Assembly: GCA_050949725.1 (NCBI GenBank)
Contig: JBMNGH010000001.1
Location: 186,001 to 250,000, forward strand
Direction: 5' to 3'
DNA: 64,000 bases
Source of the DNA: JBMNGH01 sp050949725
Lineage (GTDB): Bacteria > Bacillota > Thermosediminibacteria > Thermosediminibacterales > Tepidanaerobacteraceae
A program made the position numbers and the translations under genes. This document shows positions 51,785 to 59,507 of this stretch, piece after piece; positions within the stretch are counted from its first letter, which is position 1, and the number at the start of each line of letters is the position of its first letter. The notes under the pieces were generated by a model, which saw only the letters and a list, made by a program, of their open reading frames with translations, was not told where the DNA came from and did no database searches.

Positions 51785-52774
51785 TTATACGTTTGACTGC
51801 AATGCAGTAATTGCAGCAACATTTACTATGTCGTCAACAGAGCACCCACGAGAAAGGTCATTTATTGGCATGGCTAATCCCTGGGTAACTGGACCTACCG
51901 CTTCGGCTTTTGCAAGTCGTTGTACTAATTTGTATCCAATATTACCAGCTTCAATTTCAGGGAATATCAGCACATTCGCATTTCCGGCCACCTGGCTTTT
52001 TGGTGCCTTCAGCTTAGCTACTTTTGGCTCAATCGCAGCATCCAATTGAAGTTCACCATCAATGATTAATTCTGGGGCTTTTTCCTTGACTAGTTTTGTA
52101 GCATCGACAACCTTATCAACCATTTCATGACGAGCACTCCCCTTAGTTGAAAAAGACAGCATGGCAATTCTCGGTTCTGCGCCAATTAGAGCCTTCCAAG
52201 TCTTTGCAGAAGCTATGGCAATTTCGGCCAATTGTTCGGAATCCGGATTCGGGTTGACAGCACAGTCGGAAAATAGCATTATGCCATCATGACCATATTC
52301 TTTATGCGGAATAATCATAATAAATGCACTGGAAACGACACTAATACCAGGGGCGGTCTTTATTATTTGAAAGGCAGGCCTGAAAACATCACCTGTCGCA
52401 TGGACAGCACCAGCAACCATCCCGTCAGTTTCATGGTTCTTCACCATAAGGGTGCCGTACCAGACTGAATCCTGCACAAGTTCAATGGCCTTTTCTTTTG
52501 TCATCCCCTTGTGCTTTCTGAGATCATATAAAAGCGAAGCGTATTTATCGGTCTCCGGTGACAAACTAGGATCAATAATCTTTATACCGGAAATATCAAT
52601 CCCTCGCGCTGTTTTTCTGATCTCTTCTTCATTTCCCAGTAAGACTGGATTTACTATTTTTTCTCGTTTTAGGATTGCCGCTGCATTTATTACCCTTTCA
52701 TCTTCACCCTCTGCCAGCACTATAGTTTTGTGTGCAGCTCTTGCCTTATCCCTGATTTCCTTCACAAAATCCAT
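51785..52774 (-). CDS. pta: Phosphate acetyltransferase
   Basis: Pta interconverts acetyl-CoA and acetyl phosphate. From the ATG at 52774 (GAGAGGGGAT upstream) the protein has 329 residues, the short Pta form. Motifs include VLAEGEDERVINAAAILKRE, VAGAVHATGDVFRPAFQIIK, LFSDCAVNPNPDSEQLAEIA, MLSFSTKGSA and ANVLIFPEIEAGNIGYKLVQ. The frame continues 66 bases upstream through the promoter, which argues for the shorter form. It starts the pta-ackA-yceD-rpmF operon, divergent from tmcAL. Confidence 0.97.
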   Translation of the reverse strand: MDFVKEIRDKARAAHKTIVLAEGEDERVINAAAILKREKIVNPVLLGNEEEIRKTARGIDISGIKIIDPSLSPETDKYASLLYDLRKHKGMTKEKAIELVQDSVWYGTLMVKNHETDGMVAGAVHATGDVFRPAFQIIKTAPGISVVSSAFIMIIPHKEYGHDGIMLFSDCAVNPNPDSEQLAEIAIASAKTWKALIGAEPRIAMLSFSTKGSARHEMVDKVVDATKLVKEKAPELIIDGELQLDAAIEPKVAKLKAPKSQVAGNANVLIFPEIEAGNIGYKLVQRLAKAEAVGPVTQGLAMPINDLSRGCSVDDIVNVAAITALQSNV

Positions 52775-52789
52775 AACATATCCCCTCTC

Positions 52790-52795
52790 ATTATA
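52790..52795 (-). promoter_or_regulatory. Extended -10 of the pta promoter
   Basis: TGTTATAAT on the minus strand, 15 bases before the pta ATG region, is a consensus extended -10 with no clear -35. With the start so close, the transcript would have a very short leader; a second, more distal promoter cannot be excluded. Confidence 0.4.
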
Positions 52796-52827
52796 ACATT
52801 TATATTTAATGTTCCACATTTTTGCTG

Positions 52828-52865
52828 GTCGATTGCGCATTTATTCACAAATTTATGCAATCGAC
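52828..52865. promoter_or_regulatory. Inverted repeat between pta and tmcAL (putative operator)
   Basis: Arms GTCGATTGC and GCAATCGAC (9 bp perfect) lie 20 bases apart in the shared divergent promoter region, about 35 bases upstream of the pta -10. The sequence does not match CodY, CcpA or Rex boxes I know. It could be the binding site of an unidentified dimeric regulator. Confidence 0.5.
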
Positions 52866-53001
52866 ATTTCTACAGCCAAAAAAAGTAGTTCTACAAATAT
52901 AACAAAAATCCTTCTACAGCACAAACATAATATGAATCATTAATTTTATTATATAATATAAACAGGTATAATAATAAATGAGTTGGTCAGGAGTTGATTT
53001 A

Positions 53002-54258
53002 ATGAAAATAATTGGGGTAATTGCGGAATACAATCCCTTCCATTTAGGGCATCAGTATCATTTAAACAGAGTAAAAGCCGAAATAAAACCTGACGGGATA
53101 ATTTGTGTCATGAGCGGCAACTTTGTACAGCGTGGAGGCCCCGCCATTTTTGATAAATGGTCAAGAGCGGAAATGGCCCTTAAAGGTGGTGCGGATTTGA
53201 TCCTGGAACTCCCCACATGTTTTGCAACTTCAACCGCCGAAATATTTGCCGAGAGTTCCATCAGGCTCCTAGCTGAAACCAAGATGGTTACAGGTCTAAG
53301 TTTCGGCGTGGAGGAGTATCATGAAAAGGTGTTTTTGACTTTAAGCAAATTGCTTTCAGATGAGCCCCAACCGTTTAAGAATTTAGTAAAAACATATTTA
53401 AAAAAAGGTATTTCTTTCCCTACTGCCCGTGAAAAAGCTGTAATAGAATATATTTCTAAACATGAACCATGGCATGACACAAAACTTATCGAGGAGTTCA
53501 TAAAAAAACCGAATTTCATTCTAGCCCTTGAATATATGAAAGCGATAAATAAATTAAGAACACAATTTTTGATATTTCCGGTAATAAGAAAAGGCCCCAA
53601 TTATCACGAAAAAAAAGAAATAAACGGGTTTTTAAGTGCAACAGGAATAAGAAATGCTATGATGCAAAACAGTGGAACTAGTTTTAAAACAATTAGAGGC
53701 TTACCGAACTCTTCAATTGATATCATCAATAGAGAAATGGCCTTAGGTAGAGGCCCAATTTTTATTAAAGATTTCGAGGAATTCATCTTGTACATACTGC
53801 GCAGAACACCTATAAAAGAACTGAATTTGTTTTTTGATGTGGGAGAAGGGCTTGAAAATCGAATTAAAAAGGCGTCGATCGTAAGTTCCAGTCTGGAACA
53901 GCTAATATCTGCAATAAAAACCAAAAGATACCCCGAAACAAAAGTTAGCCGTATATTAACACACATATTGCTAAATGTCAGGAAAGACTTAGTAGCAAGC
54001 AGAAAACCCATGTATTTTAGAGTTCTTGGCCTTTCTACAAAAGGTGCTAAAATACTCAAACAGATTAAAAAAAGATCATGTTTGCCTATTTTAAGCAGGG
54101 CTTCAGACTTCAGTCTCCTCAACGACAACGCTAAAAAAATGTTGAATACTGATGTACTCGCATATGATATCTATTCTCTTGCATTTAAAAACCCTGCATA
54201 TAAAATAGGTGGTGCTGATATGAGAAAAAAGGTGATATATTACAAAGATTCAAGATAA
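53002..54258 (+). CDS. tmcAL: tRNA(Met) cytidine acetate ligase TmcAL (YlbM)
   Basis: TmcAL uses ATP and acetate to acetylate C34 of elongator tRNA(Met). The 418-residue protein begins MKIIGVIAEYNPFHLGHQYH, with the nucleotidyltransferase HxGH motif, then GIICVMSGNFVQRGGPAIFD and LPTCFATSTAEIFAESS. The ATG at 53002 has CAGGAG 9 bases upstream. It is on the plus strand, divergent from pta. The proximity to pta-ackA is suggestive because the enzyme uses acetate directly. Its 3' end overlaps ylbL on the other strand by 19 bases. Confidence 0.96.
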   Translation: MKIIGVIAEYNPFHLGHQYHLNRVKAEIKPDGIICVMSGNFVQRGGPAIFDKWSRAEMALKGGADLILELPTCFATSTAEIFAESSIRLLAETKMVTGLSFGVEEYHEKVFLTLSKLLSDEPQPFKNLVKTYLKKGISFPTAREKAVIEYISKHEPWHDTKLIEEFIKKPNFILALEYMKAINKLRTQFLIFPVIRKGPNYHEKKEINGFLSATGIRNAMMQNSGTSFKTIRGLPNSSIDIINREMALGRGPIFIKDFEEFILYILRRTPIKELNLFFDVGEGLENRIKKASIVSSSLEQLISAIKTKRYPETKVSRILTHILLNVRKDLVASRKPMYFRVLGLSTKGAKILKQIKKRSCLPILSRASDFSLLNDNAKKMLNTDVLAYDIYSLAFKNPAYKIGGADMRKKVIYYKDSR

Positions 54259-55250
54259 TGAAGCATGTCATCTAAGTGTTTAACAGGTACAACATTGATA
54301 CTCAGCCCTTTTGAGGCCTCCTTTGCTTCAGCAGCGTTGTTTTCAGGCACGAAGAATATTTGAGCTCCATCTCTATTGGCAGCAATTATCTTTTGCTTGA
54401 CCCCACCGACTTCTCCTATTCGCTCATTTAAACCGATTGTACCGGTGCCCGCTACTTTTTTCCCTTTTGTCAGGTCTTTGCTTGATAGTTGATTTAAAAT
54501 CTCCATTGCAAACATACTACCTGCCGAAGGCCCACCTATATTTCCAGTATTTATTCGAATTTCCAGAGGTAAGACAGGTTTCCAGTTTAGTGTTGTTATA
54601 TAAATTCCAATAATTGTTTGACCTTCCTGGTTATTGCTCTCTATTGTTGGAACAGAAACGTTTACAAGTTCGCCTTGCCTCTCCACCTGGAGTTGGACCA
54701 CATCACCCACGGCTCTTGCTGATATATTCTTTACGACTTCGTCTGCTATAGTAATGTCTTTATTATCCACTTTCTTAATTATATCCCCTTGAAATAATTT
54801 TCCTTTTGCCGGGCTTTCATCCATTATTCCTACAATTTGTGCACCTTCGCCCAAAATTTTTGGCTCATAGCCGGCTTTTCTCAAAGCAACTACCTCTGCT
54901 ATTTTTTGGCTTTCTTCCATCCAACTCTTCATATAATTCAAATAATCTTTTATTGTCCATCCTGGCGGAATCATTTTTTCACGTTTTATTATATTTACAT
55001 GAGGACTGTAAGCTGCATGGATAAACAGAGGAATGTTCAAAGGCCTGCTTGATACAGTTGTCAAAAAAAAAGAACCCTCTCCTTCTTTTGAACCCGACTC
55101 GACGGACACAATTTCTCTTAGGTTTACAGTAGCACCTGGTGCAACAACAGTGTAATTTCGGCTTAAAAAGTAATTTGAAGCTACTAGTGCGACTATTATT
55201 ATCACAAGTGTCAGCAAACGTCTGTTTAAGGAATATGAACGGATTCGCAT
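54240..55250 (-). CDS. ylbL: Membrane-anchored PDZ-Lon serine protease (YlbL/SepM-like)
   Basis: A 336-residue protein with one N-terminal membrane helix (about 12-32), a PDZ domain (about 130-215, with GVxx-like IVGIMDESPAKGKLFQGDII) and a Lon-type protease domain (about 225-336). The Ser-Lys dyad is visible as GNIGGPSAGSMFAMEIL and GEVGGVKQKIIAA. Relatives are B. subtilis YlbL and streptococcal SepM, which process extracellular peptides. The ATG shares one base with the ylbK stop; a GTG 3 bases upstream is the other option. Convergent with tmcAL with a 19-base overlap. Confidence 0.93.
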   Translation of the reverse strand: MRIRSYSLNRRLLTLVIIIVALVASNYFLSRNYTVVAPGATVNLREIVSVESGSKEGEGSFFLTTVSSRPLNIPLFIHAAYSPHVNIIKREKMIPPGWTIKDYLNYMKSWMEESQKIAEVVALRKAGYEPKILGEGAQIVGIMDESPAKGKLFQGDIIKKVDNKDITIADEVVKNISARAVGDVVQLQVERQGELVNVSVPTIESNNQEGQTIIGIYITTLNWKPVLPLEIRINTGNIGGPSAGSMFAMEILNQLSSKDLTKGKKVAGTGTIGLNERIGEVGGVKQKIIAANRDGAQIFFVPENNAAEAKEASKGLSINVVPVKHLDDMLHYLESL

Positions 55251-56029
55251 CACGTTACACCTGCCTTTTGAATAATCTGTAGTATCTTCGTGATCATCTT
55301 TTTGGCGGAATTTTGGCCTTCATCAATGGCTTTTTCAGCTTTATTGAAATCCATAGGAGCTATGTTAAAAAGCTCCGGTGTTATCAGTATATCACAATCG
55401 TATTTTTTTAATGACTGGATTTCTCTTCCCATCACATCAAATGTAGAAAAAAGAACATCATAAATATTTTTTATCCTTTTGTTATCATCAAAACCTAGCT
55501 CTACACCTATTACGATATCTGCTCCCATCAACCTGGCAGCTCTACCAGGAACCCTTTCAAGCACTCCACCATCTATCAACAGTCTATTGCCTTTTGTGAC
55601 AGGATTAAAAATGCCCGGGATTGAAATACTTGCTCTAACTGCTTCAGCTACATTTCCTTCTGTTATTAAAACACTATCTTTTGATAATAAATCTGTTGCA
55701 ATAACACCTAACGGTATTTTTAATTCATCAAAATTCTTGTCTTGTATCAAAGATCTTATCAGGGATTCGATTTTATTGCCTGCAACAAAACCCATTTTTT
55801 GGATTGAAATATCAACCCACTGCCGCCGTTTAGTATTCTTTGCAAGATACTCAATTTCATCCAGGGCCAATCCGGCCGCGTATAAAGCTCCAATCAGGCT
55901 TCCTATGCTTGAGCCAGTTATTATGTCAATCGATATATTCTCTCTTTCTAGAACCTGGAGTACGCCAATATGTGCATAACCCTTTGCCGCACCAGAGCCG
56001 AGGGCCAGCCCAATAACAGGTCTTTTCAT
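55250..56029 (-). CDS. ylbK: Patatin-like phospholipase family protein (RssA/YlbK type)
   Basis: A 259-residue alpha/beta protein of the bacterial patatin family. It has an oxyanion loop GLALGSGAAKGYAHIGVL, the nucleophile elbow in TGSSIGSLIGALYAAG, and the catalytic Asp in LLIDGGVLERVP. No signal peptide is seen, so a cytoplasmic or membrane-associated esterase is expected; the substrate is unknown. The ylbK-ylbL pair, with one shared base, is widely conserved in spore-formers. Confidence 0.92.
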   Translation of the reverse strand: MKRPVIGLALGSGAAKGYAHIGVLQVLERENISIDIITGSSIGSLIGALYAAGLALDEIEYLAKNTKRRQWVDISIQKMGFVAGNKIESLIRSLIQDKNFDELKIPLGVIATDLLSKDSVLITEGNVAEAVRASISIPGIFNPVTKGNRLLIDGGVLERVPGRAARLMGADIVIGVELGFDDNKRIKNIYDVLFSTFDVMGREIQSLKKYDCDILITPELFNIAPMDFNKAEKAIDEGQNSAKKMITKILQIIQKAGVT

Positions 56030-56121
56030 AAAGCCATCACCCTGTAAAAAGAATATAAAATCGTCTTTGACAATATATATTATATAAAAAAGAACGGATA
56101 ATAAAACAGGGGGCCAAAAGG

Positions 56122-57378
56122 ATGAATTTTAAATTATCAAATGATAAAATATATAAACTAAGACAAATGCTATTGCCAGCTTTAGCGGTAATCATAACTA
56201 TCTCAATTATTAGATTCCCCGAAGAAGCCTTCGAATCGGCAGTAAAAGGTATCGATGTATGGTTAAATATTGTGCTCCCCGCTCTACTCCCCTTCTTTAT
56301 AGGGGCACAGCTTCTGATGGGGTTGGGTGTTGTACACTTTATGGGCGTTTTACTAGAACCGTTTATGAGGCCACTGTTTAATGTTCCCGGCTCAGGATCG
56401 TTTGTCATGGCCATGGGACTCGCCAGTGGTTATCCAGTAGGTGCGATGTTGACGGGAAAGATTGTAAAAAAAGGGCTATGCAATACGATAGAAGCAGAAC
56501 GTCTCATATCCTTTACAAACACAGCCGATCCTTTGTTTATGGTGGGCGCAGTTGCAGTCGGTATGTTTAAAGACGTCCGTCTAGGTACCATAATAGCTAT
56601 TTCGCACTATATTTCTTCATTAATACTCGGTCTAATCATGCGTTATCATGCAAAAAAATATGACGCAACAACGCCTGTTTCATCAAGGAAACGTGAAAGC
56701 TTAATAATAAAAGCTGCCCGTGAACTTTTACGTGCACGTCGGCAGGACAATAGGTCATTTGGCCAACTTATTGGAGATTGCATAAAGGACTCCATTAATT
56801 CAATGTTTATCATTCTGGGATTTATAATCCTTTTTTCTGTTATCATCAAGATAATAAACGCCACAGGTTTTATTAACGCAATACACCCTGTAATAAATAT
56901 GTTCCTTAATATCTTCGGGCTGGATGAGAGTCTTTCGCCGGCAATAGTAAGCGGTTTTTTTGAAATAACTCTTGGAACTCAAATTGCCAGCCAGTCACCT
57001 GCACCGTTAATACAAAAAGTTATCCTCGCAAGCAGCATAATAGCATGGAGCGGACTTTCCGTCCACTTTCAGGTAATGAGCATGGTTAGCGATACTAAAA
57101 TTAGATTGATGCCTTACATCTATGCGAGAATCTTACATGCTTTTTTAGCAGGGGCAACCACATATGTACTCATGATGCTTCCCATAAATAGCTTTAACTC
57201 TGTCGCCCTCCCAGCTTTCGGTTTATCGCCGCAGCCTACATCCCAAAGCTGGATGTCAATGTTTAAGGCTTCATCTAAAGTATTTATCATACTGTTTTTG
57301 TTTATGTTATTTATTTCAGTTTTGATTCATGTTTTAAGGGGTTTAGAAGTAATCGGATTTAAGGTTGTTAAAAAGTAA
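56122..57378 (+). CDS. ylbJ: Sporulation integral membrane protein YlbJ
   Basis: YlbJ is required for full spore resistance in B. subtilis. The 418-residue protein has about eight hydrophobic helices with two inverted nucleoside-transporter-like gate segments: GLASGYPVGAMLTGKIVKKG with FTNTADPLF in the first half, and SGFFEITLGTQIAS with SSIIAWSGLSVHFQVMSM in the second. This points to a transporter-like fold. It starts with ATG on the plus strand, divergent from ylbK, 92 bases away, so it has its own promoter, possibly a sporulation sigma type that I could not define. Confidence 0.94.
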   Translation: MNFKLSNDKIYKLRQMLLPALAVIITISIIRFPEEAFESAVKGIDVWLNIVLPALLPFFIGAQLLMGLGVVHFMGVLLEPFMRPLFNVPGSGSFVMAMGLASGYPVGAMLTGKIVKKGLCNTIEAERLISFTNTADPLFMVGAVAVGMFKDVRLGTIIAISHYISSLILGLIMRYHAKKYDATTPVSSRKRESLIIKAARELLRARRQDNRSFGQLIGDCIKDSINSMFIILGFIILFSVIIKIINATGFINAIHPVINMFLNIFGLDESLSPAIVSGFFEITLGTQIASQSPAPLIQKVILASSIIAWSGLSVHFQVMSMVSDTKIRLMPYIYARILHAFLAGATTYVLMMLPINSFNSVALPAFGLSPQPTSQSWMSMFKASSKVFIILFLFMLFISVLIHVLRGLEVIGFKVVKK

Positions 57379-57825
57379 CTACTTTTTTTGATTTAGCTCT
57401 TCACGCCCCTTTTTAACGGTTTCTAAAATCATTGTCAAACGCTCCTCTAAGTCTTCCAATATCTCATCTGCATAGTCGGCGGCACCAGCACGAATTTCTC
57501 TGGCTGTCAGCTTTGCGGATGAGATTATTTGATCAGATTTTTCACGGGCAAGCCTGGTTATTTCTTCTTGGTTAACCATTTTTTCTATTGTTTGCTTTGC
57601 CTCTTTAACTATCATATCTCTCTCGTTTTGGGCTTCTGCTAAAATTGTATTCCGATCTTCGGATATCCGCTGGGCAGTTTTCAGATCATCTGGTAAAGCC
57701 CTTAAAAGTGAATCGATCATATCAAATAACTGTTCTTGACTTAAAATCACTTTATTGGAAAATGGCACTTTGGAACCATCGCTGATGATATTCTGGAGCT
57801 CCTCAATAATTTTATAACATTGCAT
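57379..57825 (-). CDS. Coiled-coil protein (often annotated ATPase or DivIVA-like)
   Basis: A 148-residue hydrophilic protein with a long charged coiled coil (about residues 40-140) and no membrane helix. Similar short proteins next to ylbJ-coaD in clostridia are annotated as ATPase or cell-division initiation proteins, but I see no Walker motif. Its sequence (RISEDRNTILAEAQNERDMI through SAKLTAREIRAGAADYADEI) resembles the stalk-like helices of subunit b or DivIVA. The ATG has GAGGAGG. It ends immediately after ylbJ on the opposite strand and precedes coaD. Function unknown. Confidence 0.8.
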   Translation of the reverse strand: MQCYKIIEELQNIISDGSKVPFSNKVILSQEQLFDMIDSLLRALPDDLKTAQRISEDRNTILAEAQNERDMIVKEAKQTIEKMVNQEEITRLAREKSDQIISSAKLTAREIRAGAADYADEILEDLEERLTMILETVKKGREELNQKK

Positions 57826-57837
57826 AGTAGTACCTCC

Positions 57838-58332
57838 TCATAAATTATTATTTAAATTGGCAAACTTTTCCCTAAGGGTTATACCTACTACAGGTGGAAC
57901 CAAATCTCCGACACACCCACCCAGTCTTGCAACTTCCTTTACTATACTTGAACTTAAATATGAGTATTTGCTGTTCGTCATAATAAAAATTGTCTCTATA
58001 TTTTCATTCAGTTTCTTATTCATCAAAGCCATTTGGAGTTCATATTCAAAATCAGACACGGCTCTCAGACCTTTTACTATCACCCTTGCTTTTTTTAACA
58101 TGGCAAATTCAATCAACAAGCCGTTGAAACTGTCCACTTCAACATTTTGTATATGACTTACAGAATCCTCAATCATTTTCATTCTTTCATCTATAGAAAA
58201 AAGAGGTTCTTTTTGAGGATTTGACAAAACGGCCACAATAAGTTTGTCAAAAAGTTTGGCACTTCTTTCAATAATATCTAAGTGACCATAAGTAATTGGA
58301 TCAAAGCTACCCGGATATATTCCTATCTGCAC
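57838..58332 (-). CDS. coaD: Phosphopantetheine adenylyltransferase
   Basis: CoaD makes dephospho-CoA, the next-to-last step of CoA synthesis. From the GTG at 58332 (AGGGAGTGA upstream) the protein has 164 residues and begins MQIGIYPGSFDPITYGHLDI, with the nucleotidyltransferase TxGH motif, VIVKGLRAVSDFEYELQMAL and YSYLSSSIVKEVA. The frame overlaps the rsmD end further upstream, but family length supports the GTG. The order rsmD-coaD is widespread. Confidence 0.96.
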   Translation of the reverse strand: MQIGIYPGSFDPITYGHLDIIERSAKLFDKLIVAVLSNPQKEPLFSIDERMKMIEDSVSHIQNVEVDSFNGLLIEFAMLKKARVIVKGLRAVSDFEYELQMALMNKKLNENIETIFIMTNSKYSYLSSSIVKEVARLGGCVGDLVPPVVGITLREKFANLNNNL

Positions 58333-58337
58333 AATAA

Positions 58338-58883
58338 TCACTCCCTGACCAAAAAAGATATTTGAGTCCTTCCGTATTTTTTTGTTTTGGAACATAAAAA
58401 CCCTTTATGCTCATAATGATCACCGACATCGGATTGAACAACCATAAGCCCGTCCGGTTTTAACAGAACTGCTCTTTGTATCAATTCTAAACAAGGCTGT
58501 ATTTGATTTTTTCCATATGGAGGATCGATAAAAATAATATCAAAAGAATAACCACTTATCACTAGCTTAGACAAACCTCTAAATACACTATCACATATAA
58601 CAAATGACCTATCCATAAGATTTAAAGACATAAGGTTTTGTCTGATTGAGTTGACGGCATTTCTACTGCTGTCTATAAATACCGCAAGGGACGCACCTCT
58701 ACTCAAAGCTTCTATTCCTACAGCCCCGGATCCAGCATATGCATCTAAAAAAACAGACTTTATTATCTTTAATCCAATTATGTTAAACAAAGACTCCCTT
58801 ACTAAGTCTGATGTTGGTCTTGTTTTTTTTCCTTTGGGTGCCTTGAGCTTCCTGCCCCTTAAAATCCCCCCTGTTATTCTCAA
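58338..58883 (-). CDS. rsmD: 16S rRNA (guanine-966-N2)-methyltransferase RsmD
   Basis: RsmD methylates G966 of 16S rRNA. The 181-residue protein begins MRITGGILRGRKLKAPKGKK and contains RPTSDLVRESLFNIIG, the SAM-binding FLDAYAGSGAVGIEALSRGA and the catalytic IIFIDPPYGKN. The start is TTG with GAGGTGA upstream. It precedes coaD by 5 bases. Confidence 0.97.
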   Translation of the reverse strand: MRITGGILRGRKLKAPKGKKTRPTSDLVRESLFNIIGLKIIKSVFLDAYAGSGAVGIEALSRGASLAVFIDSSRNAVNSIRQNLMSLNLMDRSFVICDSVFRGLSKLVISGYSFDIIFIDPPYGKNQIQPCLELIQRAVLLKPDGLMVVQSDVGDHYEHKGFLCSKTKKYGRTQISFLVRE

Positions 58884-58936
58884 TTGAAAATCACCTCACA
58901 AATCCACAGCACTATTCTAACATATTGAGACAAGGT

Positions 58937-59032
58937 TTAAAATAACAAAAATAATTTTATGAAAATCCAGTTTTTATGAATATTATTCATATTTTTGTCC
59001 ATAATATCAAATGTAAATAATACTTTCCCCAT
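58937..59032 (-). CDS. Possible 31-residue small ORF with strong ribosome binding site
   Basis: On the minus strand GGAGG lies 8 bases before an ATG, opening a 31-codon frame (MGKVLFTFDIMDKNMNNIHK and a hydrophobic end IFIKLFLLF) that closes 54 bases before rsmD. No homologue is recognised. The purine-rich stretch upstream contains several SD-like runs. It may be a leader peptide or membrane peptide. The same DNA read on the plus strand can be seen as a small RNA gene (see findings), so the call is tentative. Confidence 0.35.
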   Translation of the reverse strand: MGKVLFTFDIMDKNMNNIHKNWIFIKLFLLF

Positions 59033-59120
59033 AAGCTCTTCCTCCGGTTTCTCCTCTCCCAATGCCGGCAGAATGCCTGCCGGCATTTATTGTGGAACAA
59101 CAAGGTTCCTTTTATTTTAA
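59033..59120. other. Two hairpins in the rsmD-SASP intergenic region
   Basis: Within the 300-base gap between rsmD and the SASP gene lies an 11-bp perfect stem AATGCCGGCAG/CTGCCGGCATT (59061-59087) and a smaller GGAAC/GTTCC stem (59093-59108) followed on the plus strand by TTTTATTTT. A pyrimidine-rich plus-strand tract (59036-59060) precedes them. The remaining sequence is AT-rich and I see no other gene. Confidence 0.5.
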
Positions 59121-59141
59121 CCAAAGGCATTATTTATACAT

Positions 59142-59176
59142 AAAAGAACAGACTCGATAAACGAGCCTGTTCTTTT
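59142..59176 (-). terminator. Intrinsic terminator after the SASP gene
   Basis: A long stem AAAGAACAG-CTCG with its complement and a TTTAT loop begins 8 bases after the SASP stop and is flanked by A and T runs on the two sides, so it may act in both directions. Confidence 0.85.
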
Positions 59177-59183
59177 TTTTATT

Positions 59184-59408
59184 TTATTGAGTTGTGCCTC
59201 CACCACTCAAACGCCTTTCGTAGTCCTCGATCATTTTTCTTACCATATGGCCTCCAACAGCACCACAATCGCGAGACGAGTAGTTACCCCAATAGCCATC
59301 TGGAGGAGCGGTGATTCCAACTTCTCTTGCAACTTCAGACTTAAACTGTTCCATCGCCCTATTTGCCTCGGGAACAACAAGTTTATTTCTCTTTTGACCT
59401 TGTGCCAT
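59184..59408 (-). CDS. Alpha/beta-type small acid-soluble spore protein
   Basis: SASPs coat spore DNA and protect it from UV and heat. The 74-residue protein (ATG at 59408, AAAGGAGGTG upstream) has the two family motifs: MEQFKSEVAREVGITAP, which includes the germination-protease site region, and GGHMVRKMIEDYERRL near the C-terminus, with GYWGNYSSRDCGAVGG between. An in-frame GTG 12 bases upstream is within the ribosome binding site. It stands alone between recG and rsmD with its own promoter and terminator. Confidence 0.97.
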   Translation of the reverse strand: MAQGQKRNKLVVPEANRAMEQFKSEVAREVGITAPPDGYWGNYSSRDCGAVGGHMVRKMIEDYERRLSGGGTTQ

Positions 59409-59440
59409 TTCAAGTTTCACCTCCTTTACTTTAGTACTTA

Positions 59441-59469
59441 TAATATAACCCGAGGCGACATCTATATAC
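59441..59469 (-). promoter_or_regulatory. SigG-type promoter of the SASP gene
   Basis: The minus strand has GTATA (59465-59469; consensus gnATR), a 17-base spacer and TATATTA (59441-59447; consensus cAtnnTA). It lies about 35 bases upstream of the SASP start, which fits forespore expression of ssp genes. Confidence 0.5.
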
Positions 59470-59507
59470 TAGAACAATATGCCTCATGAACCAATGGATG
59501 TATTGGT

